Below, piece after piece: positions 55,439 to 63,550 of a stretch of 64,000 bases of DNA. Under the pieces are notes generated by a model. It was not told the origin of the DNA. It did no database searches and saw only the letters and a program-made list of their open reading frames with translations. The translations under genes were made by a program, and so were the position numbers. Source of the stretch: Nocardia crassostreae (GTDB taxonomy: Bacteria > Actinomycetota > Actinomycetes > Mycobacteriales > Mycobacteriaceae); assembly GCF_001613405.1 (NCBI RefSeq), contig NZ_BDCH01000017.1, forward strand, positions 372,001-436,000, read 5' to 3'. Position 1 is the stretch's first letter. The number at the start of each line of letters is the position of its first letter.

Positions 55439-55762
55439 TCAGCTTTCCAGCGGCAACCCCGCCTCGGCCCAGTCCCGGATGCCCTCGCGGTACTTGCGGA
55501 CATTGGTGTAGCCGAGCCGCTCCAGCCGGGTGGCCACGTGCTGGCTGTTGGGGCACGTGACATCGCTGCAGTAGGTGACGATGGCGGCGTCGCGATCCGG
55601 CAGCAGTTCGGCCGCCCGGCTGTCCATCTCGGCCTCGACCAGGGCGAGCGCACCGGGCAGATGCTGTTTGGCGTAGTACTCGCCACCCAGGGCATCGAGC
55701 ACGATGACCGATCCGGCCTCGATCTCCTTGGCCAGCTCCTCGCGAGTGATCAACGCGGTCAT
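55439..55762 (-). CDS. Single-domain rhodanese-like protein
   Basis: This 107-residue protein is one rhodanese domain with the active-site Cys in VTYCSDVTCPNSQHVA at about residue 65, a loop slightly longer than the usual CRxGxR. VIVLDALGGEYYAKQHLPGAL is the N-terminal half. It probably transfers sulfane sulfur or acts as a redox or sulfide-detoxifying protein. It shares its 83-base upstream space with a divergent MarR gene, where two operator copies lie, so its expression is probably repressed by that MarR. Confidence 0.88.
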   Translation of the reverse strand: MTALITREELAKEIEAGSVIVLDALGGEYYAKQHLPGALALVEAEMDSRAAELLPDRDAAIVTYCSDVTCPNSQHVATRLERLGYTNVRKYREGIRDWAEAGLPLES

Positions 55763-55786
55763 GGGTTTTCCTTTCGATGGAAATTT

Positions 55787-55826
55787 ATGTGCGTGCGCAC
55801 GCTATCAATTATGTGCGCGCGCACGC
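55787..55826. promoter_or_regulatory. Paired operator between rhodanese and MarR genes
   Basis: ATGTGCGTGCGCACGC (55787-55802) and ATGTGCGCGCGCACGC (55811-55826) are direct copies 24 bases apart, differing at one base, each built on an inner palindrome (GCGTGCGCACGC and GTGCGCGCGCAC). The spacing of about two helical turns puts them on one DNA face. The second copy overlaps the region just upstream of the MarR -10, a good site for autorepression. Confidence 0.8.
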
Positions 55827-55833
55827 AAGTGGC

Positions 55834-55839
55834 TATGAT
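55834..55839 (+). promoter_or_regulatory. -10 element of a leaderless MarR transcript
   Basis: TATGAT differs from the consensus at one base and lies 6 bases before GTG 55846. The expected transcription start is therefore at or next to the start codon, giving a leaderless message; no ribosome-binding site is present. Confidence 0.65.
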
Positions 55840-55845
55840 CGTGGG

Positions 55846-56310
55846 GTGCCGAACCGATCCCATCCCGCCATCGGCGCCTGGGCCGCACTGCTCCAGGTGC
55901 ACGCCAAGCTGGTCCCCGAACTCGACGCCGAACTGCGCCGCGCCACCGGACTCCCGCTGAGCTGGTACGACGTGCTGCTGGAACTCGATGGGCCGCAGCG
56001 TTTGCGCATGAGCGATCTGGGCGAGCGGGTGGTGCTCAGCCGCACCCGCGTCAGCAGGCTGGTGACCGAGCTGGAGGCGCAGGGTTTGGTTCGCCGTGGA
56101 TCCAACCCTGACGACGGCCGCTCGGCATTTGTCAGCATTACCGAGGACGGCCGTCGGCGCTTCCGCGAGGCCGTTCCGCACTATTCGACAGGCATCGAAC
56201 GCCGCTTCGGGGGCAGACTCGACACCGGAGAACTCGACGCCGTCGCGACCGCGCTGCGGAAGGTGCTCTCCCCCACCGACCTACCCACCCCGACCACCGA
56301 TACCCCCTGA
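55846..56310 (+). CDS. MarR-family transcriptional regulator
   Basis: This 154-residue winged-helix protein has LSWYDVLLELDGPQRLRMSDLGERVVLSRTRVSRLVTELEAQGLVRRGSNPDDGRSAFVSITEDGRRRFREA, the MarR domain including the DDGRS wing, near residues 40-110. GTG 55846 (MPNRSHPAIGAW) was chosen over ATG 55777: the earlier start would translate the operators, and TATGAT is six bases before GTG. It is divergent from a rhodanese gene across two operator copies and upstream of an LLM-type enzyme (38-base gap), possibly in the same operon. The regulator contains no obvious redox Cys. Confidence 0.88.
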   Translation: MPNRSHPAIGAWAALLQVHAKLVPELDAELRRATGLPLSWYDVLLELDGPQRLRMSDLGERVVLSRTRVSRLVTELEAQGLVRRGSNPDDGRSAFVSITEDGRRRFREAVPHYSTGIERRFGGRLDTGELDAVATALRKVLSPTDLPTPTTDTP

Positions 56311-56348
56311 GCCACAAGCTCGGGAATCACGGACGACAGGAGAATCTC

Positions 56349-57341
56349 GTGCGCTTCGGCATTTTCATCCCGCAGGGCTGGCGGCTCGATCTCGTCGGGA
56401 TCGACCCGGCCGCGCAGTGGGACGTAATGCGCGATCTCGCCCAGCGCGCCGATGACAACGACGCCTGGGAATCACTGTGGGTGTACGACCACTTCCACAC
56501 CGTGCCGGTTCCGACCGAGGAGGCCACCCACGAGGCGTGGACCCTCATGTCGGCCTTCGCCGCCACCACCTCGCGCATCCGGCTCGGCCAGATGTGTACC
56601 GCCATCAGCTACCGCAATCCGGCCTACCTGGCCAAGGTCGCCGCCACGGTGGATCTCATCTCCGGCGGCCGCGTCGAGATGGGCATCGGCGCGGGCTGGT
56701 ACGAACACGAATGGCGCGCCTACGGTTACGGTTTTCCGCCCGCCGGTGAGCGCCTGGCCCGTCTCGACGAGGGCGTGCAGATCTTCCGGCAGGCCTGGAC
56801 CACCGGCTCGGCCACGCTGGACGGTAAGCACTATCAGGTCAACGGGGCCATTGTGCGGCCGCTTCCCGTGCAGGAGGGCGGTATTCCCATCTGGGTGGCC
56901 GGTGGCGGCGAGAAGGTGACGCTGCGCATTGCCGCCAAGTACGCGCAGTACACCAACTTCTCCGCCGATCCTGCGGAGTTCGCCCGCAAGTCCGAGCTGC
57001 TGCGCGGGCACTGCGCCGATGCGGGCACCGATTTCGGCGCCATTACCCGCAGCGCCAATTTCAATGCCGTGGTCGGCGCGACCGAGGCCGAGGTGGAGGA
57101 ACGCCTCACCGCCCTCGCCGCCCAGCTCACCCCGGTCGCCGGGGCCGATGCCGCCAAGCACTGGGTGGACTCCATGTTCCGCACCTCCGCCGCGGTCGGG
57201 ACCCCGGAGCAGATCATCGAACGCATTTCCGGCGTCCGCGATCTGGGCCTGTCCTACGGCATCTTCAACTTCCCCGAATCCGCCTACGACACCTCCGGTA
57301 TCGAACTCTTCGAGCGCGAGGTGATCCCCGTGCTGAAGTAG
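56349..57341 (+). CDS. LLM-class F420-dependent oxidoreductase
   Basis: This 330-residue enzyme of the luciferase-like superfamily starts at GTG 56349, with AGGAGA upstream. MRFGIFIPQGWRLDLVG, ESLWVYDHFHTVPVPTEEATHEAWTLMSAFAATTSRIRLGQMCTAISYRNPAYLAKVAATVDLISGGRVEMGIGAGWYEHEWRAYGYGFPPAGERLARLDEGVQIFRQAW is the TIM-barrel F420-binding signature of the TIGR03560-like group. It performs a hydride transfer with F420H2; the substrate is unknown. It lies 38 bases after the MarR stop and may be in that operon. It is convergent with DsbB, 25 bases away. Confidence 0.9.
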   Translation: MRFGIFIPQGWRLDLVGIDPAAQWDVMRDLAQRADDNDAWESLWVYDHFHTVPVPTEEATHEAWTLMSAFAATTSRIRLGQMCTAISYRNPAYLAKVAATVDLISGGRVEMGIGAGWYEHEWRAYGYGFPPAGERLARLDEGVQIFRQAWTTGSATLDGKHYQVNGAIVRPLPVQEGGIPIWVAGGGEKVTLRIAAKYAQYTNFSADPAEFARKSELLRGHCADAGTDFGAITRSANFNAVVGATEAEVEERLTALAAQLTPVAGADAAKHWVDSMFRTSAAVGTPEQIIERISGVRDLGLSYGIFNFPESAYDTSGIELFEREVIPVLK

Positions 57342-57366
57342 CGACCGTTCAGGTGTTGCGGGCGGT

Positions 57367-58023
57367 TCACCAACCCAGATCGGAGAAGAACTGGTAGCCG
57401 GTGGGATCGCCGGTCATCTTCCAGTGCAGGCCCTGGAGGAAGAAGCAGGCCACGAAGTTGGTGGCGGCGAAGGCGATCAGTACGGCCGGGGTGATCCGGG
57501 CGGCGCGGCGCAAGGCCTTGGAGGTGGCGGCCGCGGCGCCCGGTTCGGTGAACTGTGTCAGGAAAAGCATGATCCCGGCGGCCATCACGGCGGCGACGAA
57601 AGTGATGAAAGCCCAGGTGTAGAGATGCAATCCGAACAGCGCCCCGGCATAGCCGGGATCATCGGGGGCGATGTGCATGAGCACCTGGGCCAGCGAGACG
57701 AAGCTGCCGAGGATCGCGGCGAGCGCGGCCCAGCCCCAGCCGGTGGCGAATTCGCGGGTGGTGACCGTCCCGGTGCGGGAGCGAACAATGATCCAGACCG
57801 GTCCGATGGCGCTGAGCAGGAAGAACATTCGTTGCAACAGGCACATCGGGCAGGGATACTCCCACAGACCGAACTGGAAGGTGTAGGCACCGGCCAGGGT
57901 GGCGCACATGCCGATCACGTACAGGTGCGCGAACCACAGACCGAGCCGATGCGACAGGCCGGTGGCGGCGGGCTCGGTGGTGCCGCGGCCGGTCTCGGTG
58001 GCGGGAATCGCGAAGGTGGTCAT
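57367..58023 (-). CDS. DsbB-like disulfide bond formation protein
   Basis: This 218-residue membrane protein has four main helices and the motif YPCPMCLLQRMFF, where Cys-x-x-Cys is the quinone-coupled redox pair of DsbB at about residues 57-60. A second pair is less clear (a Cys in IGMCATLAG and one in VACFFLQG). It would reoxidise a DsbA-like thiol oxidase. AGGAG lies 9 bases before ATG 58023. It is 25 bases downstream of a 53-residue DUF5993-like protein, the usual small partner of this DsbB subtype in actinobacteria. Confidence 0.88.
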   Translation of the reverse strand: MTTFAIPATETGRGTTEPAATGLSHRLGLWFAHLYVIGMCATLAGAYTFQFGLWEYPCPMCLLQRMFFLLSAIGPVWIIVRSRTGTVTTREFATGWGWAALAAILGSFVSLAQVLMHIAPDDPGYAGALFGLHLYTWAFITFVAAVMAAGIMLFLTQFTEPGAAAATSKALRRAARITPAVLIAFAATNFVACFFLQGLHWKMTGDPTGYQFFSDLGW

Positions 58024-58048
58024 GGGGCATTACTCCTGGGTGGGCGGC

Positions 58049-58210
58049 CTACAGGCCGAGGCTGAACCGGTGGTCGATGACATGCGGCAGGAAGGCCAGC
58101 ACGGCGAGGGCGAGCGTCGCGGCGCACAGCGACATGGAGTACCGGCGCGGCCACTCGCGGACCACCGCCAGCGCACACAGCAGGATGAGCGCGAACAGCA
58201 AGGTGTACAT
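58049..58210 (-). CDS. DUF5993-like 53-residue membrane protein
   Basis: This gene encodes 53 residues (MYTLLFALILLCALAVVREW ... LGL) with two hydrophobic helices (residues 2-17 and 28-42) separated by a basic loop REWPRRYS. AGGA lies 4 bases before ATG 58210. It precedes DsbB by 25 bases on the same strand. The size, helix pattern and position fit DUF5993 proteins that sit next to DsbB in actinobacteria; I infer a partner or stabilising role. It is shorter than the usual ORF cut-off and easily missed. Confidence 0.85.
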   Translation of the reverse strand: MYTLLFALILLCALAVVREWPRRYSMSLCAATLALAVLAFLPHVIDHRFSLGL

Positions 58211-58445
58211 GGTGTCCTGGTTTCTTCGGAAATTCGGTCACCGCTTACTTTTCGCCTATCGGTAGCTGTTCGGTAGCGGCCTCGGGTCGATGGACTCATA
58301 GAGCAGAGCTATGACCAGAGGGAATTCCACCCCGGAAGAGCCCTCACACGGATACGGTTCGGCGATCGATCCCGATAACCAAGCAGCCGCTTCAAATTGG
58401 GACGGCCGGCAGACAACCCTGCAGCCTGAACGAGGGGACGGACAC

Positions 58446-59480
58446 GTGCGCAGCATCGATATCAGCTTCGATCCGCAATTCGATCCGGCGGCCCATGCGC
58501 GCTCGGTGGTCGGACGACGACATCGGGTCGACGATTTCTACGAGGTGGGCCGCGAGAAGGTCCGGGAGTACGCGGGGGCGGTCCAGGATTTCCACCCGAT
58601 CCACTGGAACGATCAGGCCGCCAAGGATTTCGGCTACGCGGCCACCACCGCCTCGCCGACCTTCACCTGCCTGCTCGGCGGTATGGCCCGGCGGGCGCTG
58701 ACCGAGATTCTCACCGGCTACGACTTGACCGCCTCGGTGCAGACCGATCAGGTCTACGAATTCCACCGCCCGATCGTGGTGGGCGACCGGCTGACCGCCA
58801 ATCTCGCACTGCACTCGTTCCGGCAGGCCTTCGGCGGCGATCTGCTGGTCATCGAGATCGCGGTCACCAATCAGCTCGACGAGGCCGTGGTCACCACCCG
58901 CACCAGCCTCATCGCCCGCTCCGGCCAGGTGGCCTCGGACACCGGGACCACCACACTGCTGGCGGGCATCGTGCGCAGCGGCCCGCAGCCGCCGCGCGAA
59001 CGGCTCATCGAGCTGTCCACCTGGCAGCCCGCGGTCGGCACGCACTGGAGCACGCACGCGCGCACGCTGGAGTCGGTGACGGCCGGGGACGAGCTACCCG
59101 GACAGACGGTCACGGTGGCGCTCGGCGATCTGGTGCACTACGCCGGGGTCGCCGAGGATCCGAACCCGATCCACTGGCACATCGACGCGGCCCGCCTGTT
59201 CGGCCTGGAGCGCGGGGTGGTGGCGCACGGCATGCTGACCATGGCCTACGGCGCGGGCTTCATCACCTCGTGGCTGGGCGATCCCGGCGCGCTGCGGCAG
59301 TACAGCGTGCGCATGACCAGCCCGGTCTATGTGACCGACGATCGGCCCAGCACCATCGAGTTCAGCGGCCGGATCGAAGCCGTGGATCCCGATGCGCACA
59401 CCGCGACCGTCGCGCTCACCGCACTGCACAACGGCCGCAAGATCTTCGGGCGGGCCACGGCCGTCGTGCAGCTCTCGTGA
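58446..59480 (+). CDS. Fused HadA/HadB-like (3R)-hydroxyacyl dehydratase (MaoC type)
   Basis: This 344-residue protein has two hotdog domains. The N-terminal MaoC-N domain (about 10-150) has GAVQDFHPIHWNDQAAKDFGYAATTASPTF; the C-terminal MaoC domain (about 190-340) has VHYAGVAEDPNPIHWHIDAARLFGLERGVVAHGMLTMAY, including the hydratase-2 motif with Asp and His. This fused form dehydrates (3R)-hydroxyacyl-ACP or -CoA in fatty acid or mycolic acid elongation. GTG 58446 was chosen because GAGGGG lies about 9 bases before it; the longer frame from 58311 is low-homology. It is convergent and end-to-end with the YfcC gene (59480/59481). Confidence 0.88.
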   Translation: MRSIDISFDPQFDPAAHARSVVGRRHRVDDFYEVGREKVREYAGAVQDFHPIHWNDQAAKDFGYAATTASPTFTCLLGGMARRALTEILTGYDLTASVQTDQVYEFHRPIVVGDRLTANLALHSFRQAFGGDLLVIEIAVTNQLDEAVVTTRTSLIARSGQVASDTGTTTLLAGIVRSGPQPPRERLIELSTWQPAVGTHWSTHARTLESVTAGDELPGQTVTVALGDLVHYAGVAEDPNPIHWHIDAARLFGLERGVVAHGMLTMAYGAGFITSWLGDPGALRQYSVRMTSPVYVTDDRPSTIEFSGRIEAVDPDAHTATVALTALHNGRKIFGRATAVVQLS

Positions 59481-61001
59481 TCAGCCGATCCAGGCCGCTA
59501 CCGCCAGGAAGACGCAGATCAGCACGAACAGCACCGCCATGAGCGGCGCCACGAATTTGACGTACCGGTCGTAGCGCACCTTGGCCAGTGCGATGCCGCC
59601 GGTGACCACCGCGGTGGTCGGCGTGACCAGGTTCGCCCACCCGGACGCCGACTGCCAGGCCGTCACCACCAGCGAGCGCGGCACATTGGCGAAATCGGCC
59701 AGCGGCGCCATGATCGGCATGGCCAGCGTGGCATGCCCGGAGGTGGACGGGATGAGGAAGGCGAGCGGTATGTTCACCAGGAAGATCCCGACCGCGAACA
59801 GGGCCGAGGACGTCCCGGTGACAACGCCTTCCAGCGCGTGCAGGACGGTGGCGGTGATCTGGGTGTTGTTCATGATGACGGTGACCCCGCGCGCCAGCAC
59901 GATGACGATGCCCGCGCCCACGAAGTCCCCGAAGCCCTTGCCGATGGACTCCGACATCCGGCCCTCGCCCAGCCCGCCGATCAGGCCGATCACCACCGCG
60001 CCCACCAGGAACAGCGCGGTCAGCTCCGGGAAGAACCAATCCAGTTCCCACGGGAAGGATTTCGCCTCCGGACCCTTGATGACCGAGGCCCAGGGGATGA
60101 TGGCGAAGATCATGAACGCGAAGGTGAGCGCCACCAGCCACAGCACCGCGATCTGCCGCGTGGTCATGGGATCCGGTTCGTGCTCTTCGGCTTTCACATC
60201 CCGGTCGCCGGGCAGCCAGCCCGACCAGGACTTGTCCGGATCGTTCTTGACCCGGCGCGCGTACCAGAGCACATAGCCGACGGTGACGGCGGTCAGCACC
60301 ACCAGCATGGCGACGCGCAGCACGATGCCGTCACCGATGGGGACCTCGGCCGCCGAGGAGGCGGTGCCGGTGGCGAACGGGTTGACCGTGGAGCACAGTA
60401 CGCCCACACCCGCGCCGCAGATGATGGCGCCGACCGCGGTCATGCGGTCGTAGCCGAGCGCCAGGGTGAGCGGTACCAGCAGCGCGTAGAAGCCGAGTGT
60501 CTCCTCCGCGAAGCCCTCCACCGTGCCCGCGACGGCGAAGACCACCATGATGCCGACAATGAGCAGGAAGGCCTTCGCGCGCAGCTTGTAGGCCAGCCGC
60601 CCGATTCCGGCATCCAGCGCCCCGGTCGCGAAGGCCACCGTGATGAACGCGCCCACCGCCAGCACGAACAGGAAAACCGCTGCCGCGCCGTACAACTCGC
60701 CGGACATATCGGGTCCGACCTGACCGGTCTGCGCGTCCTGCACACCGTAGAGACCATTGATGGGCGCAAGGAACAGATCGCGCAATCGCTCGACGAAACT
60801 CTTGGTCTCCTCGATGCGGTGATACGACCCCGCGATCGGATGGCCCTTGTCGTCGGTCCGGTAGGCGCCCGGCGGAATCACGAAGGCCGCCAGCCACACC
60901 GCCAGGCTGACGCCCGCGAGAATGGTGTAGGTGGAGGGGAAGGAACGCTTCTTCCGGTGCCCGGCCGGTTTCTGGTCCGCTACCGTCGTCACATCGCTCA
61001 C
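59481..61001 (-). CDS. YfcC/ArcD-type anion permease
   Basis: This 506-residue, roughly 12-helix transporter has FPSTYTILAGVSLAVWLAAFVIPPGAY and a soluble loop (about 55-90), then helices with GTVEGFAEETLGFYALLVPLTLALGYDRMTAVGAIICGAGVGVLCSTVNPF and IPSTSGHATLAMPIMAPLADF, the YfcC signature of short-chain and dicarboxylate/peptide carriers. GTG 61001 was chosen: it overlaps the stop of the M20 peptidase (GTGA, 61001-60998), giving coupled translation. The pair probably imports a peptide or amino-acid derivative and hydrolyses it (inference). Confidence 0.9.
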   Translation of the reverse strand: MSDVTTVADQKPAGHRKKRSFPSTYTILAGVSLAVWLAAFVIPPGAYRTDDKGHPIAGSYHRIEETKSFVERLRDLFLAPINGLYGVQDAQTGQVGPDMSGELYGAAAVFLFVLAVGAFITVAFATGALDAGIGRLAYKLRAKAFLLIVGIMVVFAVAGTVEGFAEETLGFYALLVPLTLALGYDRMTAVGAIICGAGVGVLCSTVNPFATGTASSAAEVPIGDGIVLRVAMLVVLTAVTVGYVLWYARRVKNDPDKSWSGWLPGDRDVKAEEHEPDPMTTRQIAVLWLVALTFAFMIFAIIPWASVIKGPEAKSFPWELDWFFPELTALFLVGAVVIGLIGGLGEGRMSESIGKGFGDFVGAGIVIVLARGVTVIMNNTQITATVLHALEGVVTGTSSALFAVGIFLVNIPLAFLIPSTSGHATLAMPIMAPLADFANVPRSLVVTAWQSASGWANLVTPTTAVVTGGIALAKVRYDRYVKFVAPLMAVLFVLICVFLAVAAWIG

Positions 61002-62347
61002 CGGCGCATCCTGTCCGCGAAGAGCTGGAAGAATTCGGCCTCCGCGAGCGCCACACTGCCCAACTCGCTCACCAGGACTCGTTCGTTGAAGCCGTGCATA
61101 TTGCACTGGGAATCCTCGACGCCGAGCATGAGCACCTCGGCCTTCGGATTGGCGGCGGCCATGGAGTTGGTCAGCGGAATGGACCCGCCCATGGCCGAGT
61201 CGACCGCCGCCGCACCCCACGCCCGGCCCATGGCCTCCCGCATGGCCGAATACGCGGGACCGGTTGTGGCAGCGGCGAATCCGGCCCCGACATCGCCGCC
61301 GGTGACGGTGAGCTCGATCCCGTAGGGCTTGACCTTCCGCAGGTGCTCGATCACCGCGCGCTGGCCCTCGGCCGGATCCTGCTCCGGATGCACGCGCACG
61401 TTCAAGTACGCGCGGGCATACGGAACCACCGCGGAGGCAGCGGTTTTCGTCGGCGGTGCGTCCAGCCCGATGACCGTGACGGCCGGGCCGTACCAGATGC
61501 GCTCCCCGATGGGACCGGTGCCGAGCAGCGGCATTCCCGGTGCCATACCGGTGATTTCGGCGAATTCGGCATCGGTGTAGTTCGCGCCGGTCCAGGTGTC
61601 GCGGCGCAGTCCCGGCACCGCGACATTGCCGTTCTCGTCGTGCAGGGTCGTCAGCGCGGCCATGAGCGCCAGCAGGCCATCGGGCGCGGCGCCGCCGAAC
61701 TGCCCCGAGTGCACCGGGGCGGCGAGGGTGCGCACCTCGACGAAGACGTCCGCCACCCCGCGCAGCGCGGTGACCAGGGTGGGCGTGCCCGCCCGGATAT
61801 TGCCAGCATCGCAGATGAGCAGCGCGTCGGCCTGGAACAGCTCGGGCCGCTCGGCCGGGTAGTCGTCGAAGGCCGACCCGTACTCCTCCTGGCCCTCGAT
61901 GACAATGGTGACGCCGACGGGCGGTTTCCCGCCGTAGGCCCGCAGCGCCCCGATGTGGGCCACCACATTGGCCTTGCAGTCGGCGGCCCCGCGCCCGTAG
62001 ATCGCGCCGTCCCGCTCGGTGGGCGTGAACGGCGGGGTGTGCCACTGGCTTTCGTCTCCCGAGGGCTGCACGTCGTAATGCCCGTACAGCAGTACGGTCG
62101 GCGCGCCCGGCGGCGCCGGAATCCGCCCGTACACGACGGGCGAGGTATCGGGCAGGTTCAGGACCTGCAGGTCATTCACGCCCGATTTTCGCAACTCATC
62201 GGCTACCAGATCGTGCGCACGCCGCACGTTCTCCTTCGGGTAATCCGGGAAGGCGATGGACGGGATGGCGACGAACTGCTTCAGCAGCTCGGTCAACTCT
62301 GGCAGGAGGCCGTCAATGGCGCCCCGAAGCTCCGTTCGCTGGTCCAC
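60998..62347 (-). CDS. M20-family metallopeptidase (dipeptidase)
   Basis: This 449-residue peptidase has the di-zinc motifs in order: LLYGHYDVQPSG, YGRGAADCKAN, IEGQEEYGSA, CDAGN, and a C-terminal His-Gly in CNMHGFNERV. The lid domain spans about residues 200-345. M20 dipeptidases release amino acids from short peptides in the cytoplasm. GTG 62347 starts the gene without a strong ribosome-binding site. It is first in an operon with the YfcC permease (4-base overlap), so uptake and hydrolysis of one substrate are likely coupled. Confidence 0.9.
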   Translation of the reverse strand: MDQRTELRGAIDGLLPELTELLKQFVAIPSIAFPDYPKENVRRAHDLVADELRKSGVNDLQVLNLPDTSPVVYGRIPAPPGAPTVLLYGHYDVQPSGDESQWHTPPFTPTERDGAIYGRGAADCKANVVAHIGALRAYGGKPPVGVTIVIEGQEEYGSAFDDYPAERPELFQADALLICDAGNIRAGTPTLVTALRGVADVFVEVRTLAAPVHSGQFGGAAPDGLLALMAALTTLHDENGNVAVPGLRRDTWTGANYTDAEFAEITGMAPGMPLLGTGPIGERIWYGPAVTVIGLDAPPTKTAASAVVPYARAYLNVRVHPEQDPAEGQRAVIEHLRKVKPYGIELTVTGGDVGAGFAAATTGPAYSAMREAMGRAWGAAAVDSAMGGSIPLTNSMAAANPKAEVLMLGVEDSQCNMHGFNERVLVSELGSVALAEAEFFQLFADRMRR

Positions 62348-62436
62348 CGGACCATCGAACCACTCCGTGTCAGAATTTCAGCGAATCTCCAGCGATCTTT
62401 CCTTCGGCGCGCCGCAGGGCTGGAGAACGAGACGGC

Positions 62437-62468
62437 CCGGTGGGTGCCGCCGAAACGCCACCCACCGG
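62437..62468 (-). terminator. Hairpin between the PntA-like and M20 genes
   Basis: CCGGTGGGTG (62437-62446) and CACCCACCGG (62459-62468) form a 10-base perfect stem with a 12-base loop. It lies about 100 bases after the stop of the PntA-like gene and before the M20 start, so it is best read as the terminator of the former. No T-run. The surrounding 222-base space shows no other gene. Confidence 0.65.
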
Positions 62469-62569
62469 ACCTCGTATCCGATAGCCCGGTCAGACCGGGC
62501 AGTTCAAACAGTAGGGCGTGCAGCCCATTCCGATCATGACCTGTTGCGCCAGCCTAAGGACCTACCGTG

Positions 62570-63550
62570 TCAATTCCGCAGACTCGACCAATCCACACCG
62601 GTCCGCAATGGCGGCAGCTCCTGAATGGCGGCCGCGGTTGCCGCGCCGTAGGCGCGACTGGCCGTGTGCGGCACCGTGGCCGGGTAATTGGACCGGTGCG
62701 TGACCAGCACGTCGTTGTCCAGGCGCACGGTGGAATTCACCACGGTCGCAACGCTGTTGCCGCCGGTGAGATCGACGACCACCGCACCGGCGGTGAGCGC
62801 GGCGAGGGCGGCGTGATCGAGGAGTCGCGGCGCATGCGCCCCGCGCTGCCCGGCGGCACAGACGACCAGCTCCGGGTCCATCTCGACGATCAGCGCGGTG
62901 ATCGCCGCCGGATCCGGATTCACCAGGCAGTATCCGGCGCCACGAGCCATGGCCGCCGCTTCCTGTTCCGCACGGTGGACGATCACGATCGGGGACTCGT
63001 CGCCGGACTCGCGGGCCGCGGCGACGGCCGCGAGTCCGGCTTGGCCGCAACCGAGTACGAGCGCCCGCACCCGGCGCGACCGGACCCGCTCGGGCAACAG
63101 CTCGCGGCCCTCCCGGTAGGCGATCCCACCCGCTATGCGGCTCATGGCCGACAACGGGTCTGGCTGCGCCGCCGCCACGTCGTACGACATGCGTTCGAAG
63201 GCAATCGATTCCACACCCCGCTCGCGCAGGGCGGCGATGCGGGCGCCGCGCTGCACCGGATCCTGGAACCCGATGAGCACCTGGCCGCGGCGCAGCGGCA
63301 TCGAATCCAGGTCGTAGGCGGGCGGTTTCACCCAGGCCACCACATCACAGCGGTCGAAGACCGCGACGGGCCCCGGCGCCAGTTCCGCCCCCGCCGCGCG
63401 ATAGTCGGTATCCGTGAAATCGGCGAGCGCGCCCGCGCCCCGCTCCACCACGATTGCGGCGCCCCGGTCCGACAGCTGCCGCACATCGTCGGGCGTCAGC
63501 GCGACACGCCGTTCACCGGCGGCTGTCTCACGCAACGCCCCGACAATCAC
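62570..63550 (-). CDS. PntA / alanine-dehydrogenase-family NAD(P)-binding protein
   Basis: This 326-residue protein has the AlaDH/PNT N-terminal fold (VGALRETAAGERRVALTPDDVRQLSDRGAAIVVERGAGALADFTDTDYRAAGA) and the central Rossmann fold (ALVLGCGQAGLAAVAAARESG), with a C-terminal HRSNYPATVPHTASRAYGAATAAAIQEL that resembles PntA more than alanine dehydrogenase. No PntB or membrane subunit lies nearby, so it is not a normal transhydrogenase. GTG 63550 overlaps the upstream aminotransferase stop (GTGA, 63550-63547), so both are co-translated and may share an amino-acid intermediate (inference). The substrate is unknown. Confidence 0.82.
   Translation of the reverse strand: MIVGALRETAAGERRVALTPDDVRQLSDRGAAIVVERGAGALADFTDTDYRAAGAELAPGPVAVFDRCDVVAWVKPPAYDLDSMPLRRGQVLIGFQDPVQRGARIAALRERGVESIAFERMSYDVAAAQPDPLSAMSRIAGGIAYREGRELLPERVRSRRVRALVLGCGQAGLAAVAAARESGDESPIVIVHRAEQEAAAMARGAGYCLVNPDPAAITALIVEMDPELVVCAAGQRGAHAPRLLDHAALAALTAGAVVVDLTGGNSVATVVNSTVRLDNDVLVTHRSNYPATVPHTASRAYGAATAAAIQELPPLRTGVDWSSLRN

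Noticed and set aside
59481..62045. An 854-residue minus-strand open frame spanning the M20 and YfcC genes
   Set aside because: Only the part up to 61001 has homology. The rest is the shadow of the M20 frame, and GTG 61001 with its 4-base overlap is a sound start.
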